Assembly: GCF_001661265.1 (NCBI RefSeq)
Contig: NW_017566993.1
Location: forward strand, 689,826 to 738,645
Length of the DNA stretch: 48,820 nucleotides
DNA from: Saitoella complicata NRRL Y-17804
Lineage: Eukaryota; Ascomycota; Saitoellomycetes; Saitoellales; Saitoellaceae
Direction: 5' to 3'
A program made the translations under genes and the position numbers. Below, piece after piece: positions 1-11,353 of this stretch. Position 1 is the stretch's first letter. Every line of letters begins with the position of its first letter. Under the pieces are notes generated by a model. It ran no database searches. It was not told the origin of the DNA and worked only from the letters and a program-made list of their open reading frames with translations.

Positions 1-746
1 TGAAGGGACTGTACGGCAAGCAACTTGTGGTAAGCAACAGGGTCTCCCTCGATGTTGACAGAAACATCCTGAAGGGCCCTCGTAGTTGCTGTATTCCTAG
101 CCCTTGCGAATGGAATGTTGCGGGGCCTTGACTTCTGCTGGGAGGACCTAGTGGGAGTTTCGAGGTCTTCGGTACGGGAGAGAGACTGGATTTGCGGTAC
201 GAAGCGCGTATCGATTTGAATGAAAGCTGTCCACTCGATCTTAGGTACCATGCGCTCAGCGTTGACGGCCTCAATGAATGCTTCCCAGTTGAGGGGGTAC
301 CGTAGTCGACACCATGGTGCATCCTTGGAACGACCGCGTACAACTTTTTATTGAATGTAGGGAGTAAGGGAGTGAATGTTGATGCCCTCTTTGACCACAG
401 GGTCCTGACGCAACTCCTCGAGGGCGAAATCGAGCAATAGTGGTTGAACAAAGTCCCATTCTTTCAGGGGGTCGACCATGAAGGGTCCTTGGGCATACCT
501 AAATTTCGGCTCCCTAGTAACAATTACCTGAACCATGAAATCATTGTATAGACTCACAGGTTCAGGAGCTGGGTCTTCGATTTCGAGATCAATGACTGTT
601 TTGGTACGTTTAACCCTGGCGGGTGGTTTTGACGGAGGGCTTGAACGCAAATCATCCTCGAGCCTAGGCGGGGGTTTGGGGGTGCGGCTTGAAGCCCTGA
701 GCTGAACTGATTGTTTGGCTGCTCCTCTCAGCTTCCTAGGAGGCAT
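1..746 (-). pseudogene. Interrupted gene of unknown family, cut by the window edge
   Basis: An ATG at 744-746 opens a 132-codon frame with a basic, Pro/Ser/Arg-rich N-terminus (begins MPPRKLRGAAKQ) followed by a more ordered part (LYNDFMVQVIVTREPKF, then DPLKEWDFVQPLLLDFALEE). It ends at a TAA at 348-350. The same frame then stays open for about 115 codons to base 1 and still looks like protein (RLRYPLNWEAFIEAV, then KIEWTAFIQIDTRFVPQ). That suggests one gene interrupted by a single nonsense codon, or an intron too atypical for me to place. The 3' end lies outside the window. I recognise no domain. It could belong to a mobile element or be a host gene that decayed near the chromosome end. The coding look of both halves is observed; the link between them is inferred. 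Confidence 0.45.
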
Positions 747-1902
747 ATTGATGGAGATATGACGCGTTTTGTTGGAGTGTCGATGTCAGACGCGCAGGGG
801 TGATTTTAGGCCCTGCGACAGGCATTTTGCAACCAGCAGTACTGCTGTGTGCAAACTTCTTGACGTAACTTTCCCATGTGCGCGCGAATCATAAACTCCA
901 TATGACAAAAACCCCTAAAACAACATAGATAAAGGCCTCGGAGGTCGAGTAACGGTTCAAACTGAGCATACCTATCCTTAGCAATCACGTCGTGCCACCG
1001 GTTTTGGGCCACAAGGCCTCCCTCAGTCGCTTCATGCTGAAAAGGTGATTTCAGGTTTAAGAAAGAAACAGACCCTGGAAGCCACTAGGGATGCAGCTCC
1101 GGATTCCATGAGATAGAGGGAGCTTAGATGAACAAGTTCTACGTGTGGTTTCTTTGATTCTAACAGTTTTTGAGGTTTGTGGGTTCAGAGAGTGTTTTCG
1201 TTGCTTTCATGCATGTTCATGCAACATCATGCACCTATTCCAAAACCTTTCTTAATGTCACAACTCTATGAGAGACGGTACTACACGCGTTTTGAGGACA
1301 TCTATCGATTCCTAAGAGTCTGATCTATTAATGTCTCCCTTGAAATCGCCCTTCCAAGCCTTGTCTACGAAGATGGGGGGGTTCATGAAACTATCCCCGC
1401 GCAGATAGGCGGTAAAATGCGCCGCGTCAAGAATTTTGCACACAGCAGTAGGCTAAATCCTCCATGGTCAAGTAAAATCATGTGTGTGCCGGCTGCGCTT
1501 GAACGTCTGCCAGTCTGAAGGACTTGCTGTCGAGAAAGGGTACGGCAAGCACGCAATCGGTAAATGATCTGACTACTCATGCTTGCCATCTACCCTTCTT
1601 TGCTCTGTCTTCGTCGAGTCGTCCGTCGCTTCGGGCATACAGTACCAAATTCATGGGCGGCTCATCGGATTAAAGTAGTTCCGTGCTACCCAGCGGAAGG
1701 CATCCGGTAGTCGCACACGCCAAACAAATTTAGCAGCTTCATACAAACGCCCATCTGCTCTAAGAAAAAATGGCAAGCACGCAATTGTTTTCTAGAATGG
1801 GGAGTCATCTCGAAGAGCATGTCGATGTCGCAATTGACCTGGTCAACGACATATACATACCGCGTGCTGGACGTTGACGCTCGTGGATAAAAACATACAA
1901 TC
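747..1902. other. Intergenic, no gene recognised
   Basis: About 1.15 kb with only short frames that lack coding character. A 13-base string, GGCAAGCACGCAA, occurs twice (around 1543 and 1770). A run of overlapping CATGCA-like words lies near 1207-1235. An AT-rich stretch just before 1903 (GGATAAAAACATACAATC) is a plausible core promoter for the permease. Confidence 0.4.
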
Positions 1903-3550
1903 ATGTCGGACGTGAGCTCGCGATCGAGTGACAAGCACGGGAAAGCACCTGGAGTCGTTGCGGTTCAGGATGATTCTGCGCCTTCGTACGATCAAGAGAG
2001 CAATGTAGATATCCCCCATACGAGCGAGTCGCGCAAACAGATTGGTCTCATCAGTGCGATCTTCCTGTATGTCCCTGCCCTCTTCTCTGATCTGTTTCGT
2101 CTTCTAACTCTTGTGTAGCATCTTCAACCGCATGATCGGTACCGGAATCTTCTCCACCCCAAGTACCATCCTCTCCCAGAGTGGCAGTGTCGGCCTCGCA
2201 CTCTTCATCTGGTTCGGCGGAATGCTGATCGGAATGGCCGGTATGGCAGTATATGTCGAGTTCGGAAGTAAAATCCCTGTCAACGGCGGGGAGAAGAACT
2301 ACCTGGAGTTCGTGTACCGGAAGCCTCGGTTCCTCGTAACGGGACTTTATACCGGATATGTCATGCTCCTCGGCTGGGCAGGATCGAATAGTGTCGTGTT
2401 TGGAGAGTATATCCTCAACGCCGCAAACGTCGAGGTCAATCGCTGGAATCAGCGTGGTATCGGATTGGCTTGTGTCACCTCCGCATTCCTCATCCACGGT
2501 CTTGCTCTGAAATGGGGACTGCGTCTCCAAAACGTGTTGGGCGTAATCAAGCTCATCATCCTCCTCATTATTATCGTCGCAGGTTTCGCCGCGCTGGGGG
2601 GCCATCTCAAAGTCGACAAGCCCGACAACTTCTCCAATGCATTCGAAGGCACGACTGGGTCAGCTTACGGTGTCGTCAACGCACTCTACAACGTAATCTG
2701 GTCCTACATCGGATACTCTAACGCAAACTACTCCATGTCCGAGATGAAGAACCCCATCCGCACCCTCAAGATCGCGGCGCCCACAGCGATCATCATCGTC
2801 GGAATTCTCTACATGCTCGCAAACATCGCATACTTCGCCGCTGTCCCCAAAGCCGAAATAATGTCCTCCGGCCGCATTCTTGCCGCCTCATTCTTCCGCA
2901 ACGTCTTCGGTCCCCGCGCAGAGCGTGCCCTGTCAGTCTTCGTCGCCCTCTCCGCCTACGGAAACGTCCTGTCGGTGATCTTCTCCCAAGGCCGTCTCGT
3001 TCAAGAACTCGGCCGCGAGGGAATCCTCCCCTTCTCCTCCCTCTGGGCGAGCAACAAACCCTGCAACGCACCCTTGATGGGTCTCTTCGAACACTGGATC
3101 GTCTCGGTAATTATCATGCTCGCTCCACCCCCAGGAGACGCCTACAACCTCATCCTAAACGTCATCTCCTACCCCCTCTCCATCGTCAACGTCTTCGTCT
3201 CCATCGCCCTCATCTGGCTCTACACCCACCGCGCCGCCTACAACTGGTACCCATCCCTCTCCGCAACCCTCCCCGTCGCAATCTTCTTCCTCCTCTCGAA
3301 CCTATATCTCGTTATTGCGCCTTTCGTACCGCCCGAGACTGCGGCTCAGAATGTGTATAAGAGCTTACCGTATTGGTTGCATTGTGTGATTGGATGGGGA
3401 GTTATTGCAGCTGGAGGGGTTTATTGGTTGGTTTGGGCGGTGATTATGCCGTGGTGGGGTGGGTATAGGTTGGAGAAGGAGGTTGTTGAGGCGCGTGATG
3501 GGTGGACGAGGAAGAGGTTTGTTAAGGTTCAGGTTGCTAAGGGGGAGTAG
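1903..3550 (+). CDS. MUP1-type high-affinity methionine/amino-acid permease (APC superfamily, LAT family)
   Basis: Plasma-membrane amino-acid importer. Two exons, 1903-2066 and 2119-3550, give 531 residues. The 52-bp intron 2067-2118 (GTATGT...TGTAG) falls inside a Leu codon and restores the family signature IFNRMIGTGIFSTPS in the first membrane helix. The N-terminal 50 residues are polar and cytosolic, followed by about 12 hydrophobic segments. Other hallmarks are the FGGMLIGMAGMAVYVEFG helix 2, GYVMLLGWAGSNSVVFGEY, and LYNVIWSYIGYSNANY in the middle. In MUP1 and MUP3 relatives this family imports methionine and cysteine; the substrate here is inferred from that similarity. It is separated from the siderophore pair by several housekeeping genes, so no pathway link is implied. 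The 3' end is GC-poorer than the body. Confidence 0.93.
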
Positions 3551-3924
3551 ATTTATGGTTCTCTGGGGTTTATGTAGGTTTGGAGTTGTACGTTAATGCG
3601 CATAATATAGTTCAATAATGTATCATTCAAGCATTCTTCAGACATCGTAGTAGGTTCTCAGTCCAGGCCATCATTGGTCAGTCCACGGCCCGGTTGCAAT
3701 TGAGGATGTCCTCGTCGTGCTCACCAACTCATGCTATAGGTATAAGTATGATAGTGCTCCATTTCTCCCTCGAAAATGCCAAGCTTCCTCTCAGATCTTG
3801 ACACGACCACCGTGAGCCCGTACCGGATTAGGCTTTCTCTTCTTTACCAACTACTCACTTCTTAGCGAGTATACTTACAACCAGCTTTCCAGCTATCAAC
3901 AACCTCAAAACAACTACTACAACA
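3551..3924. other. Intergenic 3' flank and leader
   Basis: Holds the permease 3' UTR (AT-rich, AATGTATCATTC near 3617-3628) and a pyrimidine-rich leader before the small gene at 3925 (CTTTCTCTTCTTTACC, then CAACAACCTCAAAAC). Nothing else is recognised. Confidence 0.4.
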
Positions 3925-4199
3925 ATGTCCAGCATGATCGACACCAGTGAGCTCGCGGTTTGTTCTTCTGAACTTCTCACCTTTGCCTATGCTAACCTTC
4001 TTCGACAGGAACTCGCTTCGTTAAGGCGAAGCAGACTATCACTGCTGCTCTTGAAGACGTGAAAGAGGCCCTCCTTCTGCTTGAATTGAAGGAGGCTGGG
4101 ATTTCTTTCCCAGTTTGTGATACTATTCACTTGGTTAACCCGCTTACTGTCTGTTACCATGTGTGTCATGAGCTCACTACTGGCCAGCTTTGGTACTAG
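3925..4199 (+). CDS. Small uncharacterised spliced gene (70 residues as modelled)
   Basis: ATG at 3925 follows a pyrimidine- and A-rich leader. A textbook intron runs 3947-4008 (62 bp, GTGAGC donor, GCTAAC branch site, CGACAG acceptor). Splicing joins MSSMIDT to RTRFVKAKQTITAALEDV, then a Leu/Glu-rich helix (KEALLLLELKEAGISFP) and a stop at 4197-4199. The intron is the strongest evidence for a gene, because the unspliced sequence has no long frame here. The 3' half is uncertain. A second intron from about 4111 to 4199 would instead continue into FSKKKSGDSALRKFKRS, a coding-like stretch just downstream. No homologue is recognised; a short cytosolic helical protein is all that can be said. Confidence 0.4.
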
Positions 4200-4677
4200 T
4201 TCAGCAAAAAGAAGTCCGGTGATTCCGCATTGCGTAAGTTCAAGCGTAGCGTCCCGTCAGTTTTTGGATTCAATGAAGGTCAAGGCAGAAGCTGAGACGA
4301 GGAAGGAGAAGGGTGCGCTTCTTAAAGCGGTCCTGAAAGCGGCGGACAAGAGAGTCGATCACCGCGCTCGCGAAGAAAGTTACAGGTAAAGCTGGGCAGC
4401 AGAACGTCAATTCTACAGGTAAAGCTGGGAAATTGGTGACTCCCCCTTCCTTCGGACTCTTGCCTCCTCGCACTACTAACCTCCCCATCTCCCTACCCTA
4501 TACCCCCCCAACGAGTTCCCACTCCCTGCCTGTTATTTATTTGGGCTCGTTGGATCCCAAGAGAACGGTGTCCCGACACCGCAATTGAGGGAGACTGGCT
4601 TGAAGGCCACCTCTAAGCGCAGAAAAGTTACTGCGCCGGCCACTCCGGTTACCGCTGAAAAGCCCCGGTGGAGATAA
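4200..4677 (+). other. Coding-like debris downstream of the small gene
   Basis: Three stretches look coding but lie in different frames: KKKSGDSALRKFKRSVPSVF (about 4207-4270), KAEAETRKEKGALLKAVLKA (4279-4340) and a basic tail LRETGLKATSKRRKVTAP ending at TAA 4675-4677. They may be further exons of the gene at 3925 or the decayed remainder of a longer version. A 15-base string ACAGGTAAAGCTGGG is repeated at about 4382 and 4416. Confidence 0.3.
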
Positions 4678-5155
4678 GATGGTAAATCTCCCTACAAAAT
4701 GGTGGGTAGTGCGTGAATAAAGGAGGTGAGGAACGGGGTCTGACGACGGTCATACGATCCGTCGCTCATCCTGTGTTGCTGGCCCGGTGCTTTATGGTAC
4801 CGTGCTTGTGGTTCAGGATGTGAATTGTCATTGTAGAGTGCACCCAATTCGTAAACAGTAGCTGTATGTTTTTTCTTCTCAAAGCAACGCATTAACCCTT
4901 TGAGCCATCGTAAACCCTCTTTCTATTTCCAAATACGTCTTCCGAATCCGGAAGATAACCACCCTCACATGGTTCGCACAACCTATCCACATAATTCGGA
5001 TTGATAAAAGCGGTTCAGGATGTGAATTACTATCGTGAGAGTGCAGCCGTCGTGGTAAACAATGATGTATTCATGCCCTTCCTCAATATCGCTCAGCCCT
5101 ATCGTAACATTCCCTCAACTCCTCCCGCGCACCCAACAATCCGCAACGTTACTAC
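4678..5155. other. Intergenic, nothing recognised
   Basis: About 480 bp between the small gene and the oxidoreductase stop codon. The phrase GGTTCAGGATGTGAATT occurs twice (about 4811 and 5013), each followed by a related GAGTGCA string, so a roughly 60-bp imperfect direct repeat is present. No gene or RNA signature is seen. Confidence 0.4.
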
Positions 5156-6175
5156 TTATGGGTTGATAACCACCTTCTTTCCACTAACACCCTTCTTCAA
5201 CGTATCCATAGCCTTCTGCGTACCCTCCAACCCACCCTCAACAACCAATGGCGCCGGTGCAGGCTTAACCTGTCCATCCGCCAACGCACCGGGCAAATAC
5301 TCATTAAACAACCACTTGCCCAACTCGGCTTCCTGCGTTGCCAACAACCCCGCAAAGACTCCAGAGGCCTGGATACCTTCGGGGAGGTTTTCGGGCGGGG
5401 GAAGGGTGGTGGCGACTTTACCGGTCTTGATGACTTCGGCGCTTTTCTCGACCGAGCCGCCTTCGGAGATAGCGTCGAATGCGCCGACCCACTCGCCGCC
5501 AGAGACGGAATCTTGGATCTTGGAAACGACCTCGGGGTCTTTGTAGTCAAACACCTTCGCAGCACCAAGGGAGATCACCAAATCATGGTTGTGTGCGGAG
5601 GCGGTAGAGATGACGGTGTAGCCTGAGCGAGCCGCGAGCTGAACGGCGGAGGCACCAACGGATGAGGATCCACCCCAGATCAAGAGGTTGTGCTTGGCGC
5701 GGGGAGCTTCGGGAGTTCCGGAGGGACGGACAAGGCTCAGGTGTTTGTCGGAGAAGAGACCGTGGGCGGCGGTTGCGAGGCCGAGGGGCAGAACAGCGCC
5801 TTCGTCGAAACTCACGTTCTCGGGGAGCTTGGTAACCAAGAACGAAGGAGCGAGGGTATACTTCTGGAATCCGGCGTACTCGGGCTTTCCACCAAGTCCA
5901 AGAGACGCGGCGTATGCGAGGACACGATCACCCTTCTTGAACTCAGTCACACCCTCTCCAACCTCCTCGATGGTACCAGCAACGTCCGTACCGAGGATAT
6001 TGGGGTATGTGTTAATGAAATACCCCGAATCTTGGATTTTCCAGTCGACGGGGTTAATTGCCGCGGCGGCATTCTTGACGACGACTTCACCCTTGCCGGG
6101 AGTGTAGACGGGGGCTGAGTCAACAACGACGGGGTTTGCTTTTGATTCTTTGATCCAGGCTGCTTGGTTGGACAT
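5156..6175 (-). CDS. Medium-chain dehydrogenase/reductase (GroES-like zinc-type oxidoreductase, CipB/ToxD-like)
   Basis: NAD(P)H-dependent oxidoreductase of the MDR superfamily, probably a quinone or enoyl reductase, cytosolic. I start it at the ATG at 6173-6175 (MSNQAAWIKES), giving 339 residues, the usual length. A further 42 codons upstream are open but do not look like this family. The GroES-like half shows INPVDWKIQDSGYF and NILGTDVAGTIEEVGEGV; the Rossmann half shows LIWGGSSSVGASAVQLA, a GGSSSVG variant of the nucleotide-binding loop, then DYKDPEVVSKI and FDAISEGGS. Cysteines of a structural zinc site are not evident, so it is probably a zinc-free member despite the usual database name. 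Substrate unknown. No sign of a link to the siderophore genes. Confidence 0.9.
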   Translation of the reverse strand: MSNQAAWIKESKANPVVVDSAPVYTPGKGEVVVKNAAAAINPVDWKIQDSGYFINTYPNILGTDVAGTIEEVGEGVTEFKKGDRVLAYAASLGLGGKPEYAGFQKYTLAPSFLVTKLPENVSFDEGAVLPLGLATAAHGLFSDKHLSLVRPSGTPEAPRAKHNLLIWGGSSSVGASAVQLAARSGYTVISTASAHNHDLVISLGAAKVFDYKDPEVVSKIQDSVSGGEWVGAFDAISEGGSVEKSAEVIKTGKVATTLPPPENLPEGIQASGVFAGLLATQEAELGKWLFNEYLPGALADGQVKPAPAPLVVEGGLEGTQKAMDTLKKGVSGKKVVINP

Positions 6176-6784
6176 TTTCGATTGGACTGATCTGTGATCT
6201 GCTGGTTGTGAGGATTTGATGGACTGCAGGTTTTGGAGGTTGTTCTTATACGCGGGGGATCTGATCACGTCACTCGGACTTTTCGCAGCGCTTCGGTGCA
6301 TCTGTGCTTAATAAGCCCTCGGGAATGGCAAAAGGGAAATGGCGAATATGGCGAAAGAATGGTCAATTGTATTGATCATTTGATCCGGAACGGGAGGCGG
6401 ATCCAATGTAGAGGAAGGTCCGATACGAACAGATGCCTGCTGCTTGTCATTGCTACATGAGAACCTCATACCGTAGCCACGAACCATTGACCAGTGATCC
6501 CATCGTACCAGATCCTGCTGACAGTGAACACTTTGCAGAGCACCACGAAGATGAAGATGAACAATTTGTAGAACAAACAGGCCAATCAATTGCAATCGAA
6601 AGACTAATAAGATTAAAAGGCGACAAGGTCGCAGACCAGCCGCTAGCCTATTTATAAATAGAATGCTAACCAAAACGGTCGGGTATCAACGGTAAACTAA
6701 TGCCCGAACACAGTTTAAAAACTCCGGTATCCCCCTCTATCATATTATATACAATCCGTCATCACTCCTTTTCAGCGACATTGC
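6176..6784. other. Intergenic, divergent/tail region
   Basis: Holds the oxidoreductase promoter on one side and the 3' flank of the WSC protein on the other. AT-rich near 6600-6760, which fits a 3' UTR. Short frames here on both strands show no recognisable protein. Confidence 0.4.
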
Positions 6785-8806
6785 TTACGTGCAAGCAACG
6801 TTGGCGAGGTACCCAGCAGACTGAGAAATCAAGCCAGAGCCGCCATTGGCAAGGTTGGTGTAAGGAACGATAGAAGAGTAGAGCGCACAGACCGCAACAC
6901 CACTGTTGATGTAGATGTTGAAGAAGTTGCATCCAGAGGTGGAGGAACAGTGAGCCGCACAATCAGATGTGGAGTACCCAGACGAGGGGTAGTAAATACC
7001 CATGTAGTTGTTGTTGATGGAAGAGACAGAGGCGCTCATTCCGTAGAAAGTCTCCTGCCATCCAGAAACGGGGGAGGGGATAGCGGCGGCGGTGACGGCA
7101 GCGACGGTGGAAGCGACAGCGGAGGTAGCAGAAGCAACGGTGTCAGAGACGATAGCAGCCAAGTTGGCGGTGGTACCCTTGGTGTAGAGGGAGAGACGAT
7201 TACCGGCACCACAGTAGGTGGAGGAGTCACCGTTACACGTCATGGAACAGTCAGAGAGTGAGGTAGAGACGGAACCGAGAGACAAAGCGTTTCCGGCCCA
7301 GCACTCACCACCGTACTCCATACCGGCCATAGTCCATCCAGCAGCGGCAGCAGCGTCCAAACATCCTTGGATGGTCTGCTGGGCAGTGCTAAGAGACATG
7401 AAGTTCAACAAAGCACGGGCGTTGGTAGCCTCAGTGTAACAACCCTTGGAAGACCAAGTTCCGTACGCGGACAAGTGAGTAGGACCAGCGGGGGTAGCGA
7501 CAGCAGCGACGGAGGAAGAGGTGGAGGTAGTGAGAGTGACACTGTTCAAGGCGTAACCGTAAGAGTCGACAATGGCAGTAACGTCACCAGATCCGTAGTT
7601 GGTAGCAGTATTGCCGTAGTTGACCTGGCTGTACAAGGAACAAATGTACTGGGAAGTACCATCGCTCATCTGCTGGGTGTACATGTTGAAGAACTGACAT
7701 CCGGAGACGGAAGTACAGAAGGCTGCGCAGAGGTCAGAGTTGGCAGAGACGAGAGGCTCGTAGGTCATGTAGCCGGAACCCTGAACAGCACCAGTCTTGG
7801 CAGAGAAGACAACCTGGTATCCAATGGGGGTGTTGAAGCTAGTGGAGGCGGTGGAGGTGGCAGCGGCAGCGACGGAGGAGGAGGTGGTGGTGGTCTGCGC
7901 AACAGGGGCGACAGTGGTGGAGGAGGAGGTAGATGTAAGGTAGACGACACCAGTGTTCACAATACCACCGCCGATGTTAGCGACAGGGGTAGTCGCGGAG
8001 GAAGTGGTGGTGGTTGAGGATGTAGTGGTGGTTGAGGATGTGGTGGTAGAGGATGTAGTGGTGGTTGAGGATGTAGTGGTGGTCGACGAAGTAGTGGTGG
8101 TAGGAGCGACGGTAGTGGTGGTCGACGAAGTAGTGGTGGTAGGAGCAGTAGTGGTGGTAGAGGATGTAGTGGTGGTCTTGAGGGTGGTAGTGGTAGGCTT
8201 AACGGTAGTACCGAAAGCGAACGCAGCAGTCCATCCAGAGGGGTTCAATCCACCAGCAAAGTTACCATTGATGTTGGAGTCCTCAAAGGTGATGGTGTGG
8301 GTACCAGCGGAGAAGGGACCGAAGATTCCGTTGGACCAGCCAAGGGAAACACAGGTAGCGGGGTCAGTACCACAGTTGGAGGTCAAGTCGGTCTGGTAGT
8401 CCAAAGAGGTGTAACCCTGGTAGACACCGTCGACGTAAAAAGTGTACATGTTACCCTTGGTACCGATGTCTGTGATCTGAACCCAAGTGTTGTCGGTGAA
8501 GGCGACAGAGGTGGCATAGGTAGAGTAACCAGTTTGAGTAGAGGTAGTCTTGCGGTTGGAGACGAAGGTGGAGTAGGCGGGGGCACCGGTGCAGGTAGAC
8601 CACGCAGCGTAGGAGGTCACCGTGCCGGTGGGGGCAGTGGTGGTGGTAGTGGTAGTGGTGGTGGTAGTGGTGGTAGTGGTGGTATCGTCGCTACCAAACC
8701 ACCAAGGCTCGGCCTCAGCGACAGGAGCCGGAGCCGGAGCGGCACTGGCCAAGAGGGAAGCAGCCAACAAGAGGGCGGCGTTAGTCAAGAGCTTGATGGA
8801 AGGCAT
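6785..8806 (-). CDS. Secreted Thr/Ser-rich wall protein with WSC and PAN/Apple-like domains
   Basis: Likely a cell-wall or adhesin-type glycoprotein of about 673 residues from ATG 8804-8806 (MPSIKLLTNAALLLAASLLA); an ATG three codons upstream is possible. A signal peptide ends near AAPAPA. Then come a run of about 16 Thr, a roughly 140-residue Cys-poor beta-rich domain (CTGAPAYSTFVSNRKT to GGLNPSGWTAAFAFG), and a Thr/Ser linker with TTTTSS repeats (O-mannosylation likely). After that: a PAN/Apple-like module (CAAFCTSVSGCQFFNMY), a WSC domain (GCYTEATNARALL; GGECWAGNALSLGS; DCSMTCNGDSSTYCGAG) and a second PAN-like module (CAAHCSSTSGCNFFNIY). The two PAN-like modules match closely, suggesting internal duplication. 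No GPI tail is visible, so it is secreted or bound through its carbohydrate-binding domains. WSC domains bind glycans in other fungal proteins; the ligand here is inferred. Confidence 0.85.
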   Translation of the reverse strand: MPSIKLLTNAALLLAASLLASAAPAPAPVAEAEPWWFGSDDTTTTTTTTTTTTTTTTAPTGTVTSYAAWSTCTGAPAYSTFVSNRKTTSTQTGYSTYATSVAFTDNTWVQITDIGTKGNMYTFYVDGVYQGYTSLDYQTDLTSNCGTDPATCVSLGWSNGIFGPFSAGTHTITFEDSNINGNFAGGLNPSGWTAAFAFGTTVKPTTTTLKTTTTSSTTTTAPTTTTSSTTTTVAPTTTTSSTTTTSSTTTTSSTTTSSTTTTSSTTTTSSATTPVANIGGGIVNTGVVYLTSTSSSTTVAPVAQTTTTSSSVAAAATSTASTSFNTPIGYQVVFSAKTGAVQGSGYMTYEPLVSANSDLCAAFCTSVSGCQFFNMYTQQMSDGTSQYICSLYSQVNYGNTATNYGSGDVTAIVDSYGYALNSVTLTTSTSSSVAAVATPAGPTHLSAYGTWSSKGCYTEATNARALLNFMSLSTAQQTIQGCLDAAAAAGWTMAGMEYGGECWAGNALSLGSVSTSLSDCSMTCNGDSSTYCGAGNRLSLYTKGTTANLAAIVSDTVASATSAVASTVAAVTAAAIPSPVSGWQETFYGMSASVSSINNNYMGIYYPSSGYSTSDCAAHCSSTSGCNFFNIYINSGVAVCALYSSIVPYTNLANGGSGLISQSAGYLANVACT
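8000..8190 (-). repeat. Coding microsatellite: Thr/Ser linker
   Basis: Tandem GTAGTGGTGGT(T/C)GA(G/C)GA-type units (plus-strand reading) encode the TTTTSS repeats of the wall protein. Such tracts commonly change in length by slippage. Confidence 0.75.
8637..8684 (-). repeat. Coding microsatellite: poly-threonine
   Basis: A GGT/AGT trinucleotide run on the plus strand, read ACC/ACT on the minus strand, encodes about 16 consecutive Thr just after the signal peptide of the wall protein. Confidence 0.8.
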
Positions 8807-8846
8807 TGTCGTCAAAGAAGGACACCGAGTCGATAACTAACAGCGG

Positions 8847-8893
8847 ATGGATGGGGGGAGGGGGGAGGGGGGAGGGGGGGAGGGGTTCTTATA
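8847..8893 (-). promoter_or_regulatory. TATA-like box plus G-run tract upstream of the wall protein
   Basis: Read on the gene's strand, TATAAG (8893-8888) lies about 85 bases before the ATG. Between them the plus strand has five runs of G separated by single A (8851-8885), so the transcript leader would be C-rich and the template G-rich, with quadruplex potential. The TATA call rests on sequence and spacing only. Confidence 0.45.
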
Positions 8894-9056
8894 GACCGTG
8901 GAGGGGGCAGGCCTTTGTGACGACGGATGCGGTGTCCCGGAAAAGAACTTTCACACATGGCGTTCTGAGTCGTTCGAGAATGTCTCGCGCGCACAGACCA
9001 GGGAGCCGAGTGTCGTGGGCTTGTCTCGCAGGCGGTCTGGGCCACACGTGCTCTTA

Positions 9057-9271
9057 GGTCTGTGCACTGCGTCGGGGCTTCTGGTTGGTCAATCCAAAAG
9101 CCGCCGACGTCTGACACGGGTGGACCCGCTCCATGTGATTGGCCGCGCGCAGCACGGTACTGCTGGACGTCAAGCAGCGTTGACACGGCACAGCAGCGGA
9201 CAGAGACGCCCGGACGCCTGCTTCTTCCATTAGCAGGGTCTGTGCACTGCGTCGAAGCTTCTGGTTGGTCA
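9057..9271. repeat. Direct repeat of 35 bp, 180 bp apart, in the wall-protein upstream region
   Basis: The copies at 9057-9091 and 9237-9271 share TCTGTGCACTGCGTCG, a two-base difference, then GCTTCTGGTTGGTCA. A second pair, CGCTCCATGYGATTG, follows at about 9127 and 9358. So a block of roughly 100-130 bp is duplicated, probably as upstream regulatory sequence. The rest of 8894-9708 holds nothing I recognise. Confidence 0.7.
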
Positions 9272-9708
9272 GTGCGCGCGCTTCCGAAAGCCACCGATCA
9301 GGAACAAAGCAACCTCAGTCACGTCTTTAAGGGAATGGGTGGAGGTGGTTCTTAGTCCGCTCCATGCGATTGAGCACTTCCTCATCGTGCCCCTTCCTTT
9401 TCCTCTAGCACGCACGTACCAGCCAATTGTCAACATCTCGCTTAATATTTCGGAATATCTATCAGCCAGCTTGTCTTGGAGAGATGTCTCATTCTGTCTC
9501 AGCAAATCCCCTTCAACGCAAGGGATCAGTAGAAATAATACGTTTCGCCAATGCCCGGATGCTGTTGTTGGTAGCGCAATTGGCTTTGTGCTGGCGCTGG
9601 CGAAGCGGGTAGGCGCATTGAAACCTGCCAGGGCGGGGCTAGAACCAGTCCCCGTGGTCTGCCGCCGAAGGCATAATTAGACGATCCTGAAGAGTGAGGT
9701 ATCAAATT

Positions 9709-9781
9709 GGGGATGTAGCTCATCTGGTAGAGCGCTCGCTTAGCATGCGAGAGGTACTGGGTTCGACTCCCAGCCTCTCCA
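9709..9781 (+). tRNA. tRNA-Ala (anticodon AGC)
   Basis: A 73-base cloverleaf without intron. Acceptor 5' strand GGGGATG pairs with CCTCTCC, with one T:C mismatch and one G:T. The D-arm is TAGCTCATCTGGTAGAGC. The anticodon stem-loop is CTCGC-TTAGCAT-GCGAG with AGC at 9742-9744. The T-arm is CTGGG-TTCGACT-CCCAG, and A is the discriminator base. A/B-box sequences TAGCTCATCTGG and GGTTCGACTCC match pol III promoters. The acceptor mismatch is slightly unusual. Confidence 0.96.
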
Positions 9782-9904
9782 CAAATTTCTTTTTCACGTT
9801 TTACACCCTAAGTCCCACAATGAATCAACGGCATGCGCCAAGACGTTGAAGACACTAGACGGGACAGACGTTGATTGTGAATGCTATGCTAAACCACATC
9901 TTGA

Positions 9905-11353
<1,449 letters not shown>

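Noticed and set aside
7367-8017. Long Gly/Val/Ser-rich plus-strand frames antisense to the wall protein (also 8297-8836)
   Set aside because: They mirror Thr/Ser/Ala codons of the real minus-strand gene, which has a signal peptide and Cys-spaced domains.
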